Shown here: piece after piece, positions 24,800 to 38,900 of the stretch | Layout of the letters: every line of letters starts with the position of its first letter | How positions within the stretch are numbered: the stretch's first letter is position 1 | DNA from: Congeria kusceri | Lineage: Eukaryota; Mollusca; Bivalvia; Myida; Dreissenidae | Direction: 5' to 3' | Assembly (NCBI GenBank): GCA_027627225.1 | Contig: CM051034.1 | Location: 9,736,761 to 9,800,760, forward strand | DNA: 64,000 nucleotides | Program-made: the position numbers and the translations under genes | The notes under the pieces: generated by a model | Seen by the model: the letters and a program-made list of their open reading frames with translations, nothing else | Told to the model about the DNA's origin: nothing | Databases searched by the model: none

Positions 24800-25920
24800 A
24801 TTTATTATCAAATTTACTTACAGACATTCGCAACAATTTTTTCCATTTTTTTTCCAAGGATAGTTTTTCTTAAAAATTTGCACAAACATGTGTCAATGTA
24901 TCCCAAATCTAAAACAGTCTTAAAAAATAGGGGTCACCGGCCTTGTTCCCGAAATATTCGAGTTTAAATACGGTACATGGCGAAGCCTTTTTTCAGTTTG
25001 TGTGCCTAGCAATGTTCAATTATATAAAGCGTTCATATTCAAATAAGGACGGAGATTTTTAAATGTATCTGTTTTTAATGCTTTGTTTGGCAATATACAA
25101 GTGTAGTTTAATGATAAAACGCGCTTTATCTATAGCTACCATTTAAACAAATGACTTTTAATGGACACTTTATGAGGTTAATTATGCATTTAATATGCCT
25201 TTGAAAACATCACAAAATAATCAAACATACGCATATCTTTTGTTCCAAACGACAGATTTTGTTAAAAAATTCCATATACATGTGTCATTGTATACTGAAA
25301 CTAAATCAGTGTTAAAAAATAGGGGTCACTGGCCTTTTTCTGGAAATATTGGGTTTTGAATACGGTACCTGTCGAAGCCTCTTTTTTCAGTTTGGATTTT
25401 TAATCAATGTTTTAAGTATATAGGAGAGCTTTTTTCAAACAAGGTTATGGTTCTTTGAACTGATGTGTTTTCACATGTCTTGTTTGGCAATATACAAGTG
25501 TATTTTGGTAATAAAAAATGCTTTACCTTTAATTACTGTTAAAATAATGAATTCGCCTGGACATTGATGTAGGTCCAATGGGTACTAAATATACAATCTA
25601 AAACGTCATTTATTATGCATCAGTATATTTTGTTCCAAATGACAGATTTTCGTACATTTTTGCACATATGTATACTTACACCAAAACATTAATAAAAAGA
25701 ATGGGTCACCAAACTTGTTTTGGAAATATTGGACTTTAAATAGGGTACCTGTGTAGCCTTTTTCATGTTTCGTGTTTACTAAACAAAGTATCAATTGCCA
25801 AAATAGAATGGAGATATTTAATGGATCTTTCTTTAATTAATTTGTATGGCAATACATTGTATACGTGTGTTTGTAATTATTATAATGCTTTATAAACTTT
25901 TAACCATTGACTGGAACTTA
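24800..25920. repeat. Three diverged ~390-bp direct repeats
   Basis: Blocks around 24840, 25240 and 25630 share, in order, a GACAGATTTT-type segment, CATGTGTCAATGTAT, AATAGGGGTCAC, AAATACGGTACC and GGCAATATACAAGTGTA. Divergence is considerable, so the array is old. No coding frame is conserved between copies. Confidence 0.65.
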
Positions 25921-27500
25921 ATGATTTATAAAGATTCATATTTATTGATTGAAATTAGTATATTTTAACCTATATACAACAAAGAAACAATGAAGCAAAA
26001 GGAGAAATAAACCCAATTATTTTCTTTGTGTTGCAAACGTCTTTAAACAAAATACATTTATTTTAAGCAGTAATCTGGATAATATTTAGTATATACATTT
26101 TCTTAATAAATCATCCCTTGTATATATCGATTTAAGCTTTAATATCTGAAACCTAAACACTTTCCATTTCTGTCTTTGGGACTTCACTTAATATGCAATA
26201 TTACCTCTTGCTGTTTTCCAATTACTCCACCTTAAAACAATTTTAAGACATCAACACTCTGTTCAGAACGGACCCTTTGGATACTCGGAAGAAAATGCTC
26301 TAGACGTTGACCAGATGCAAGCATGTTGAGAGAATGAATAACTGTGCACATAACATGTTCGATTGTGTGTTTTATTAACAAATCAAACAAATAGAACAAA
26401 CTAAGAAAATATTTGAACGAGATCAACAAAATTGCAATATGATACAAAATACCATATACAACATGTATAAACGTATAAACGTAATTGTAACGCTATTTTC
26501 GAGTATTTTTTAAAGAAAATGAAAGCAGTCAACAATTAAAGAAAATAAAAACATCATGTCAACAAACAAATACAATGAAAAGAACATGTCAACAATCACA
26601 CGTCACTGATTCTACTTGGATACCATGTCTTTACAGTAAACCGTCAATTTATTTAGAACATACACGTAAATAACTACCAATTAGGTAATTATTACTTACG
26701 ACAAGAATATACACGCCAAAAGACAAAAGCTCACCCCAAGCATAACACAGATGCACAAAAGATTAGCAACATACCATAACTTAAATTGTCTAAACAAAGA
26801 CATTATATTTTAGAATTTAACATTCTTGACAAAAATTAAATAGCATTATTTGCTGCTTTGGAAACAAAAACGAACAAATGCATTTTAACAACAAAAACAC
26901 AAACGTTACCAACATCATTTAACTGATTTTCCAATAACCAAAGTACAGATTCTTCAAACAATTAAACATTGCATTCATTTCAGACGAAAAATAACTGCAA
27001 GTAATTTGGTTGCTGAAATGAGCATCAAACAAATGACTTGTACCATTGTGCCATTTATGTTAATGAAATAAATAATTGTATTTTTTGCATCAATGCATAT
27101 TACCTGAATTAATATTCAATTCTTGTGATTAAACATTAATTTTAAAATAAAATGATCATAAATTATATCATTTCCCACCATGTTCTGCGTGTTCCAATCT
27201 AAATAACTAAACAATACAGTACATTATAAAACAACCCAGTTGAACATTCAAGGGTGTAATGAACCTTCCCTCATCTTACAAAAAGATCCAAAATAAAACA
27301 ACAGGACTCCAAAATCTTACTTTAAGAACAATATTGCATTATCATCGTCATGCAAGCTTTTGCGTGTTAGTGAAGAAAACGAGGCTCGTCACAGGATGTG
27401 ATGTATGCCCCCAAAGCATATGCTCATCTGAGGAAGGCAACACAATGACAGACAAGCATGTGTGATGGCCGCAAACAGCATCTTTTCAAGGGGAATAATA
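25921..27500. other. Gene-poor AT-rich region, nothing recognised
   Basis: Low-GC sequence with poly-A-rich patches. No exon-like segment, RNA gene or clear repeat was found on either strand. Short frames at 26232-26447 and 27259-27465 show no domain or splice context. Confidence 0.4.
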
Positions 27501-27711
27501 ATCTGAAGTAAAATTAAAATCCTAACAGGTGTTTAGAAGTTATAAAGGGAAAACGAAATTCCTTGAAATCTGACCCAGAATTGTGACCTTGACCTTTGAT
27601 CGACACCCATAGGTGTTGTAAGCCACACATTGTCTGGTCCTGGGGGTTGATCGACTAGCATGGGAGTTGTATGCGACACCTTGCTTGTCATGGGGAATAA
27701 TAATCTGAAAT

Positions 27712-29192
27712 AATATTAAAATCCTTCCAGGCGTTTTTTGACCCCAGGGGCATCATTTTAACAATCTTAGTAGAGGACCACTATGCAATGTTACCAACCA
27801 AATATGAAACCTCTAGGCCTTGAAGTTTCAGAGGAGAAGATTTTAAAAGTCATTTTGCTATTTAAGTCTATATAAACCATGTGACCCCGGGGTGTGGCCA
27901 ATTTTGACCCCAGTGGCATCATTTGAACATCCTTTGTAGAGGACCACTATACAATGTTACATACCAAATATGAAACTTCTGGGCCTTGCCGTTTCAGTGA
28001 AGAAGATTTTTAAAGTCATTTTGCTATTTAAGTCTATATAAACCATGTGACCCCTGGAGTGTCGGAAGTTTTGACCCCAGGGGCATTATTTGAACAATCT
28101 TTGTAGAGGACCACTATAAAATGTTTCGTACCAAATATGAAACCTCTGGGCATTGCTGTTTCAGAGGAGAAGATTTTTAAAGTCATTTTGACATATAAGT
28201 CTATATAAACCATGTGACCCCCGGGGTGTCGCCAGTTTTGACCCCAGGGGCATCATTTGAACAATCTCTGTAGTGGACCACTATACAATGTTACATACCA
28301 AGTATGAAACCTCTGGACCTTGCGGTTTCAGAGGAGGAGATTTTTAAAGTCATTTTGCTACACAAGTCTATATAAACAATGTGACCCCCGGGGCGTGGCC
28401 AGTTTTGACCCCAGGGGCATCATTTGAACAATCTTTGTAGAGGACCACTAGAGGATGTCACATATCGAATATGAAAGCTCTGAGCCTTGCGGTTTCATAG
28501 AAAAAGATTTTTTTTAAGTTTTCAATTTTAAATCTATTTTTAGCTCTGGTGACCTACATATGCAGCGGACCGGAAAAATTTGAAAGAGGTCCACCCAAGG
28601 ATCATTCCTGTGAAGTTTGGTGAAAATCTGCCAGGTGGTTTAGGAGGAGATGTTGTTTAAATGGAAAGTTGACGGCGCACGCAAGCACGCACGACGGACA
28701 ACGGGCGATCACAAAAGCTCACCATGAGCACTTTGTGCTCAGGTGAGCTAAAAAGGTATGCGAACAAGCTATTGCAGACTGTTATAATAGACTTAAATTA
28801 ATTTGCAATATATAGACGATGAATGTCATTTTATGGGTTTTTTTTGGCCCATGTGGATTAGGCAGACAAATATATACCAAAGATGCTAAATACGAAACGC
28901 GATTTAAAAAAAAATTAATGTGCCTAACTCTAATTCCCTCGACTACATTTCACTAAATGATATGTATTGCCACTGTATGTAAATTGTACTATGGGCATCT
29001 GCTCTTAAATTGTCTTTATTTTATCGTTTTGTGTTATGTATTGTTGTAATGTGTGTTTTAAACAAACTAAATTTATCTTTGTCTACTGTTATATTTGGAT
29101 ATAATTTAACCAACTGGTATTACACAATTACTGGACTAGACACACTTTCAGTTCCAGGCAGAATCAGAATATTAAAATCCTTCTAGGCGTTA
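27712..29192. mobile_element. Truncated second copy of the monomer-array element, ~24-bp flanking repeats
   Basis: The insert (about 27738-29165) begins abruptly inside a monomer (TTGACCCCAGGGGCATCATT) and ends at TTCCAGGCAGAATCA, the same 3' limit as the copy ending at 24438. It is flanked by AATATTAAAATCCTTCCAGG at 27712 and the near-identical AATATTAAAATCCTTCTAGG at 29169. The flanks belong to another repeat that reads continuously once the insert is removed. A 5'-truncated copy with a fixed 3' end between long direct repeats resembles target-primed reverse transcription, but no reverse transcriptase is seen. Confidence 0.6.
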
Positions 29193-29349
29193 TGAAGTTA
29201 TGGAGCGGAAATGAAAATTCTTGACCTTGAATTGCGACCTTGTCCTTTGTCCCACGAGCATGGTAGTTGTACTTGACACATCACCTGGACATGGGGAATA
29301 TTAATCTGAAGTTAAAATCCATCCAGGTTTTAAAAGGTTAGAGAGCCGA

Positions 29350-29430
29350 AACGAAATCCAGACGGACAGAAACACCCACGGACAGACGGACGGTGCAACT
29401 ACTATATGCCCTCCTTCAGGGGCATAAAAA
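29350..29430. repeat. ACGG tract and hairpin 3' end of an element
   Basis: A CGGACAGACGGACGG tract is followed by ATGCCCTCCTTCAGGGGCAT and an A-run. It is the terminal part of the repeat into which the 27738-29165 copy inserted, and matches the microsatellite-plus-hairpin ends of other elements here. Confidence 0.5.
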
Positions 29431-29900
29431 AAACTGTTTATACACCTACTGAACAAGCAGGAATGAATTGTTCATAAAATACAATGCTAAGTGGAGATTT
29501 TCATTGCATTATACTGAGAAACATTGTATGCTAGACATTTTACAAGTTCTTCTACAACAAGAGGCCAGGAGGACCTGCAACTATCCTCTGACTGAACGCG
29601 AGTAGTGCCACAAGGAAAAGGGACCCTAATTATATCTAGCAGCAATCGTGTGCACTTGACCAGAACAATTACTTTGGCACATGAGCACCCAGGAACAGAT
29701 CTGTGAGGTTCCATAAAAGTTAGCTGTGTGGTTTCAAAAGGCCAGTGGAGCTAAAAACCATTATTATTGCAGTTATCACTGCCAAATATGGAAATGAAAT
29801 GGAAAATTATGTGACAAGTCCATATTCAACTTACACTAACCAAACAATACAGATGTATTCATGTTATTACAAAATCGCCAAGCTAACACTCATTACCATA

Positions 29901-32900
29901 TTAACAGCTTTCCAGAAGGAAGGCTAACACCTGGTGTTGTAGAAAGTTTACCACCAGGAGGCTGTTGTCTGCAGTCAGGTGAATGCCGGAAGGTCGGCGA
30001 ATGGCAGCATCGACCACAAGGATTCCCATGTAGGTCCCGTCATGGCGGTACATCTACAACACACAGGAAATAATAACAAAACAAGATACGTGGAAATTCC
30101 ATGAAAACCAAATGTTCCGAATGAAACGCATGAAAGTCAGCACAATAATGAAAGAAAGTTCTGGGTATCATATGCAATCCCAACGGGGTCTTGTTATAAG
30201 GTATCTATGTATAAAGTTTCATTAATATATCACAATGGGTTCTCAAGTTATTGTGCTGAAGCGTTTTGTATTTTAAGTTACATTTACCTTGACCTTGATC
30301 TCACCCACCCATAAGCAATCCCAAGCATGGTCTAGATATAAGGTATCTATGTATGAATTTTCATTGAAATATCTTGATACGTTCCCAAGTTACTGAGCGG
30401 AAACCATTTTTCTTGTTTTAGTAATGGAGACCTTGATCTCAACCACCCCATAAGCAATCCCAAGCGAGGTCTCGATATTAGGTATCTATGTATGAAGTTT
30501 CATTAAAATACCTCAAGTTAAGTTATTGAGCGAAAACCATTTTTCTGTTTTTAGTAACGATGACCATAACCACCCCCACCCACCCCATTTGCCATTTCAA
30601 GCAAGGTCTGAATATAAGGTATCTATGTATGAAGTTTCATTCAAATATCTTGATACGTTCTCAAGTTATTGAGCGGAAACCATTTTCTATTTTTAGTAAC
30701 GGTGACCTTGACCCCACCCACCCCATATGCAATCTCAAGCAAAGTCTCGATATAAGGTATATATATATGTATGAAATTTCATTAAAATATCTCGATGCGT
30801 TCTCAAGTTATTGAGCGGAAACCGTTTTTCTAAGTTTAGTAATGGTGACCTTGACCATGACACCCCCCCCTCCCCATATGCTAACCCAGCAAGGTCTCTA
30901 TAACATGGATATCTACATGGGTGAAAGTTAGGAAAATCCAAAATCCTGAAAAAAATAGCTGGGGGCCAGGGGGCCGCAGGGCCCCCGGTGGGTTCTGGGC
31001 AACGCCCTGACCAGGGGTCCAGGGGGCCGGAGGCCCCCGGAAGCTCCTGGAATCTAGCTTATTTGCACAGCTTGAAAAGCTTATATTCCTATGTATAAAA
31101 CTTTTTAATTCAAACCAAAAAAAGTTAATTTTTATTCCTTTCTTCCCACTCGACGCATACTTCAATGTTTTTCCACAAAACTCACAGAAAGCGACACCAG
31201 CAGTATCGGTTTTTCGTAACCAATTTCCCCATTTGTCCCCATTGCTGTCCACTTCATTTAACCATTCACATCGCCATTTGTTTTTCACGGTCTTTTCTAA
31301 TTCTTTTGTGTTGAATCCCTCAGGCAGAAACTTCATTTTCTTTGTTTACACGCTGCTGTTTGTCAAAATCTTTTGTTCATCTTTTTGTGTGTGTGTTTTC
31401 TTTGTTGTTACCAGACTTTTATAAACCGATATTTCATTGGATGATTGAAGAAAATAAGCCAATGAAAACCCTTGTATAAAAACTCGAGACATCTGGGAAA
31501 CCATTTATCCCCCCGATATGTTACGATGTTATTCGGTAAATATCGGTATATATTTGCCTGCGTAAATATTGAATTACGTTTTGGAACGGACAAAAACGAA
31601 CGTATATTCGTGAATGTCCGTAAAGAACCACCTGTTCGCGAAGAAACACACCGCTAAAAATAGATTGTGCATAAAAATAAGAATTTTGTTTTAGTAATCA
31701 GTACATAAGGAACGAAATGAGACCCGTACCGTACCCCCCCCCCCCCCCCGATAAAAACTCACCGGATTTACACGATTTAGAAAAATGGTCTCTAGCGATC
31801 GGGAGAATCCGGAACTTCCGGATAAATCCGGAAAACTTTCACCCATGTATAATCTATGTATGAAGTTTCATTAAAATATCTCGATGAGCTCTCAAATTAT
31901 TTAGTAAAAAACTTTTCTATTTTTAGTAACAGTGACCTTGACCCCACCCATCCCATGTACAATCCCCAGCGAGGTCTCGATATAAGGTATCTATGTATGA
32001 AGTTTCAGTAAAATATCTCGATGCGTTCAAAAGTTATCGAGTGGATAACGTTTTTCTATTTTTAGTAACGGTGACCTTTTCCTTGACCCACCCACCCCAT
32101 ATGCAATCCCATGTGAGGTCTCGATATAAGGTATCTATGAAGTTTCATTAACATATCTTGATGCATTCTCAAGTTATGGAGCGGAAACCGTTCTTCTATT
32201 TTCAGCAAAGGTGACCTTGACGCCACCCACCTCATATGCAATCTCAAGCGAGTTCTCGATATAAGGTATCTATGTATGAAGTTTCAGTAAAATATCTCAA
32301 TCCATTCTTGAGTTAGAGAGCGGGAACGACAAGTTGACGCCGCCACCCCGCCCACCCGACATACCCCAATGTAATAACCAAAATTTTTCTTTGGAAAATT
32401 TGGTTAAATATTTTAGATTAGTTTAAACCTATTTATAAGCTCAATTGTGTTGAACGCCAGTGTACTTTTGAGAAAGATCACACGAACATTCCTAGAGTAT
32501 GGATCGAACTCACAACCTCCTGATGGCAAAGCAACTGCGACCTGTATAACAATTATTTTAAAAGACAACCGAGATAGATCTAGTACGTCTACAACTATCT
32601 TATAGTTTTATAGACAAACGGTATGAAACAGGTCAGACAGGTCCAACCAATAATCAGCTAAACTTTCTAGAAGAATGATGCATATTATAGCTCTAGAGAC
32701 CTGAAACATTTATTTTATCTGGAAGAGTGAAAATCATCTTCCAAACAAGTAATCAACTACAGTAAAATCAGATCAGAAATCTAATGAGATTTGTCACTAT
32801 CTAGCCATGTTGAAGCATATTTTGGCACTCTGAGACACAGTTTCTGACAACCATGCTTAAATCTGCAAAATTGGTTTGTGGTATACAATAAATTAATTCC

Positions 32901-35900
32901 CTTGCTGACATGCGGGTTTCAAAGTTTACATTAAACACACCACCAAACAAAAGTTTTATAAAATGTGACAACAAATCATTCTTATTTTACTAAATCTGCA
33001 TATTAGATGAAATAGGTTTAGTGTATTATTTGCAAGGTTAACGTATTCATGGAAACCACATAAGTAGTTCAATCTTACCTGAATTCTGTTGTTTTTGCTG
33101 TCACCAATGAGGATGTTGCCAAACTTGTCGACAGTGATTCCTGAGGGCTCAAAGAACTCCATGGGGCCGTGACCATAGCAACCAAGTGTCTTCAACAAGT
33201 GACCTTCCAGTGTGGTGATGTATATTAAACTCGCACCTGTTCGTGGCGAAACAAAAAGTACTGATCAACCGCTTGTAGCTTCTTTACCATTAGTCTGGGT
33301 TATCTATCCAACCAGCACATTCTAAAACCTTTATCGTCAAGACAGAGTACTACATGTGCTATTACTACTACTAAAGACTTTAAACACACTTTAAAGCCCT
33401 AAGTAAAGACGTTAACCAAATCTTTATTGACAAGATCATTTTTACTGGAGTTAAGATTGAAAATATAGCAGAAATAAAATACAGAATTATACAGTTACCA
33501 GTAAATATTCCATTAATCCTGTTCGTACTTGCACAACTGCAATTCAATGAAGTTTTCAAACATTTAACAGAATATAAATTTAAACTTACTTTACTTTGCA
33601 ATTTAAAACAAACTATACTGACAGTTTCTCACATATTGAGATGGAATTTTTTAATGTCCTGGTTTTCCAGCCACTAAACTGATTACAAACAAATCCAGCA
33701 TATTTATTGTCATTCTGTCACAAAGTAGTAAACTATATCAAATGCTGACCACTCTTACCTAAGTCGCTGACGACAACACTGTTCTCCGCCAGTCCCATGA
33801 ACCTACACTTGCTGATGCCATTCGGACCGCTCTGCCCGACCAGGGGTTGGTACGTGAAACGACAGACACACTTCCCGTCCTGCGAGATGTGAACCAGACT
33901 GGGATTCTGATGCGCCGTCTCCAGAACTATCAGACGCCCGTTGGAAGCGATAACCAAGCCTGAAACAGTAATACCTCCATACAGTAACTAATTATGTCTG
34001 GTATAAAATAAAACACCACTGACTTGTGTCTTTTAAAACAAGATTTGTAGAGGTTTGTCAAAATGGGTATGAATGTGTTATCTCAAACTCGGTAAGTTGA
34101 AGTTCCAGATATTTCAAAGAGGAAAATTATTACAGCGACTTTCTTTAATCTATCATATAAAATGTGATGATAAAATATCTCAAACTGGGTAGTTTGTACT
34201 TAAGCGGTCCCCAGAAATTCTAAATGTAGAATGTTTTGTGCATGCATTGATGTTGCTATGCATGACTTGTCTTGTTCCAGTCGGCCGCCTTTTTATTTCT
34301 TGATTCGTAATGTTTTTCTTGGAAAAATGATTATCATTGTTTTGAATCAAAACAGGATGAAAGTATGAGCCACATGGCGTTTGAGTGTCACTCTGTCACT
34401 CCGCTACTCAACAGTTCAAATTTCTCCGTGGTTTACTGCTACCCAATAATAACATTTATAGGTATGATCTGTTTGAAGAAATAACGCATTGATTGCTATC
34501 AAAAACTTAATTAATAACTTGTAATGTGCACAAGTTATCTATGGTCTTTTTATGATGAGACCCTTATTATCCAGAAGAGAAGTGTTACCAATTAATAAGA
34601 ACCTAATCCAGTAACGAGACACATGTTCAACTGCAATAAACAATTAAACAGTCATAATTGGATCCTCTACTAGCGTTCTGCCCAGTCGGGCTTTACACTG
34701 TTCAAACGATATGTATTTCTTTGTAAAACACAACTGACTTCTTTTCAAAATCGGGTTTGCGCAAATTTAAGACAGCGCGAAATTTCCGTAATTACATGTA
34801 CGCTAAATCTGTACCCCGTGACATCAAGTGATTCCACAGTATTTCTATGTTTATCACATGTAACACCTGTAGCAAGCCTTACTGAGACTTCGAGGTTCAA
34901 ATAACAAAGTTCAGCTGTAGATAAACTGGACAATATTCACATGTGACACCTGTAGCAAGCCTTACTGAGACTTCGAGGTTCAAATAACCAAGTTCAGCTG
35001 TAGATAAACTGGACAATATTCACATGTGACACCTGTAGCAAGCCTTACTGAGACTTCGAGGTTCAAATAACAAAGTTCAGCTGTAGATAAACTGGACAAT
35101 ATTCACATGTGACACCTGTAGCAAATCATACTGAGACTTCGAGGCTCAGATAACAAAGTTCAGCTGTAGATAAACTGGACAATATTCACATGTGACACCT
35201 GTAGCAAGCCTTACTGAGACTTCGAGGTTCAAATAACAAAGTTCAGCTGTAGATAAACTGGACAATATTCACGTGACACCTGTAGCAAATCATACTGAGA
35301 CTTCGAGGCTCAGATAACAAAGTTCAGCTGTAGATAAACTGGACAATATTCACATGTGACACCTGTAGCAAGCCTTACTGAGACTTCGAGGTTCAAATAA
35401 CAAAGTTCAGCTGTAGTTAACTGGACAATATTCACATGTGACACCTGTAGCAAATCATACTGAGACTTCGAGGCTCAGATAACAAAGTTCAGCTGTAGAT
35501 AAACTGGACAATATTCACATGTGACACCTGTAGCAAGCCTTACTGAGACTTCGAGGTTCAAATAACAAAGTTCAGCTAACAAAGTTCAGCTGTAGATAAA
35601 CTGGACAATATTCACGTGACACCTGTAGCAAATCATACTGAGACTTCGAGGCTCAGATAACAAAGTTCAGCTGTAGATAAACTGGACAATATTCACATGT
35701 GACACCTGTAGCAAGCCTTACTGAGACTTCGAGGTTCAAATAAAAAAGTTCAGCTGTAGATAAACTGGACAATATTCACATGTGACACCTGTAGCAAATC
35801 ATACTGAGACTTCGAGGCTCAGATAACAAAGTTCAGCTGTAGATAAACTGGACAATATTCACATGTGACACCTGTAGCAAGCCTTACTGAGACTTCGAGG

Positions 35901-38900
35901 TTCAAATAACAAAGTTCAGCTGTAGATAAACTGGACAATATTCACATGTGACACCTGTAGCAAGCCTTACTGAGACTTCGAGGTTCAAATAACAAAGTTC
36001 AGCTGTAGATAAACTGGACAATATTCACATGTGACACCTGTAGCAAATCATACTGAGACTTCGAGGCTCAGATAACAAAGTTCAGCTGTAGATAAACTGG
36101 ACATAATTCACATGTGACACCTGTAGCAAGCCTTACTGAGACTTCGAGGTTCAAATAACAAAGTTCAGCTGTAGATTATCTGGACAATATTCACATGTGA
36201 CACCTGTAGCAAATCATACTGAGACTTTGAGGCTCAGATAACAAAGTTCAGCTGTAGATAAACTGGACAATATTCACATGTGACACCTGTAGCAAGCCTT
36301 ACTGAGACTTCGAGGTTCAAATAACAAAGTTCAGCTGTAGATAAACTGGACAATATTCACATGTGACACCTGTAGCAAGCCTTACTAAGACTTCGAGGTT
36401 CAAATAACAAAGTTCAGCTGTAGATAAACTGGACAATATTCACATGTGACACCTGTAGCAAATCATACTGAGACTTCGAGGCTCAGATAACAAAGTTCAG
36501 CTGTAGATAAACTGGACAATATTCACATGTGACACCTGTAGCAAGACTTACTGAGACTTCGAGGTTCAAATAACAAAGTTCAGCTGTAGATAAACTGGAC
36601 AATATTCACATGTGACACCTGTAGCAAATCATACTGAGACTTCGAGGCTCAGATAACAAAGTTCAGCTGTAGATAAACTGGACAATATTCACATGTTACA
36701 CCTGTAGCAAGCCTTACTGAGACTTCGAGGTTCAGATAACAAAGTTAAGCTGTAGATAAACTGGACAATATTCACATGTAATCTTCCCCCTGTCAATCTC
36801 CTCACTTAATTACTCTACAGAAAAAAGTACAACAGATACAAACTTTTTTTGGGGTAACAGTTTAACTTAGAAGAATGTTTCCTGCACTATATTCAGAATG
36901 AATGGCAGAGCATGACAATTCTCAGTCTTCGCAATGATATAACATACTTTTTGAAAAAAAAAAACAGCTGAAAATTTGACTGGTTTACCAAAAGGTTTTT
37001 TGAACAAGTCCTCAGCAATGTTCCTTTCGAATGTTCCACTGGCTGAGAAAACTCGAATACACACGTCATCTTTCACGAAGATTTCATCGTTGTCATTGAC
37101 GACCACTGCCGACGGTCTTCTCATCCCAGTGCATTGCTGAACATGAATCGAAAAAACATTGCTTACATTAACAGAATATTACATAGCTTGGGAGTACAAA
37201 GTTAAAACAGTTACCATTTTACTACCATATTCTGGCACAATATTGAAATAAATATGAGGTGTGTTGTGGGGAACCCGGCTAAATGTATGAGTGTAAAGTG
37301 TCGTCCTGGATTAGCCTGTGCAGTCCGCACAGGCTGATCCGGGACAATACTTTCCGCTTTTATGGTATGTTCTGTTTCAAGGAAGTCTCTTCTAAACATA
37401 AATGCACTGTAGGTGGAAAGTGTCGTCCCGGATTAGCCTGTTTGGACTGCACAGGCTAATCCGGGACGACACTTTTAGCACATGCATTAGGCCCCAGTTT
37501 CCCACAGCACACCTCATTTTTTAAGTGTTTGCATGTTTTATAGTGTAGGTATAGTAGCAATTTATTTAAGTATTTTCAGACGGGTGTTGCGATTATGCTG
37601 GCTGTTATAACGCCAATCCAAAACACTGATATCATTCATATTAAATTTCACTATGGAAAGATCTTGGATCTAAAAAGGTACAGGGTGTTGCTAAAAAGGA
37701 GCACGGGGGAAAACTGGACCAGCTCGTTGACCTTTTCTAAAAATTTGCTAAATCCAGGGTTTTCTTGAGCCCAATGTTTCTAATTATGGTTTTTAAGCAT
37801 AGTCGATTCATTTGTATTTGAATATTTGCAAAAAGTTGTAGAATTTTAAAAGATATTAAACATTTCTGTGTTGACCAGCCACAGGGGCAGCAGGAGGGAA
37901 CCAAAAAGGAGCAGGGTGCAGCACACTGCTATTTTGCTCTAGATCTTTCCCTAATTTCACACAAAAGTCATAGCTGCAATTTTCCGGTCCGCTCATTCTG
38001 CCGATGTCCATGCACTAGTGTCTACGAGTTTTTTGCACAGATGTATTGCCTTAAACCAAATACAAGTACTGTATACTGACTTTAAGCAAAAATCTAAAAC
38101 CCATTGTTACCACTTTTCCAAACTCCATGTCGGGAGCACCATCAGCAGTGAACATGCGCAGACAGTGGTTCCCGGTGTCGGCCACTATTATCTTCCCTTG
38201 ACTGTTGGAGCACACGCCAATCGGGAAATGCATGTCACCCAAGCATGTGAACAGAAGCTTGCCTTTCACCACTGCATCTGTCAATTTAATTTATTTATTA
38301 AAAAACATGGTAAGCATTTTCAGAGTTTGTTTTTTCCTTCTCAATGGCCATCAAACATGAAACACGTATTAGAAGTGTTTTGTTTCAAATGTGGTTTTAT
38401 GATGTCACAGCGGTATAATGAATATGGTGGCCGCCCTGCAATTTGAGACAAAAGTTCCAAGCCTACTCAGGGAGCGTTCAAATGAGTTTCTCATATACGC
38501 TAAGTACTGGTTATACGAAGGAAAGGAATAACATGTCTGAATAACACTTAGACATTTGACATTACCCTGCTACAATAATTGGTTTAAAGTAAATGTAGGT
38601 ATTAAGTGATAGTTAAATAGTGATGAAAAAAGTGCATGCATGTAAATGCCCAGTACAGAGTGCCAGACCCAGAGAGGTAATTGTATTTCTTACTAGAGCC
38701 AGGGCTCTGTCCAATCTTGTTCCAGTGCTGCTGTAGAGGCCCTATACGACTGCCGGCAACAGTCTGGTCACGGCTCAAGTTCTGGTCTAGAAAAATAGGA
38801 ATCAATTTTACTATTTCAGTTGTTTGGCGGTTGTAATGTTTTTTTATAAATGTCAATAAAAAGTATGGAAGAACAACTCAGGTATTCAATATGACTGTTT

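Noticed and set aside
34862..36778. CRISPR-like array
   Set aside because: Units are contiguous 83-bp tandem copies without unique spacers, in an animal intron.
38018..38446. 142-codon plus-strand open frame
   Set aside because: It is antisense to NHL-gene exon 38277-38111, whose minus-strand reading gives a canonical NHL blade.
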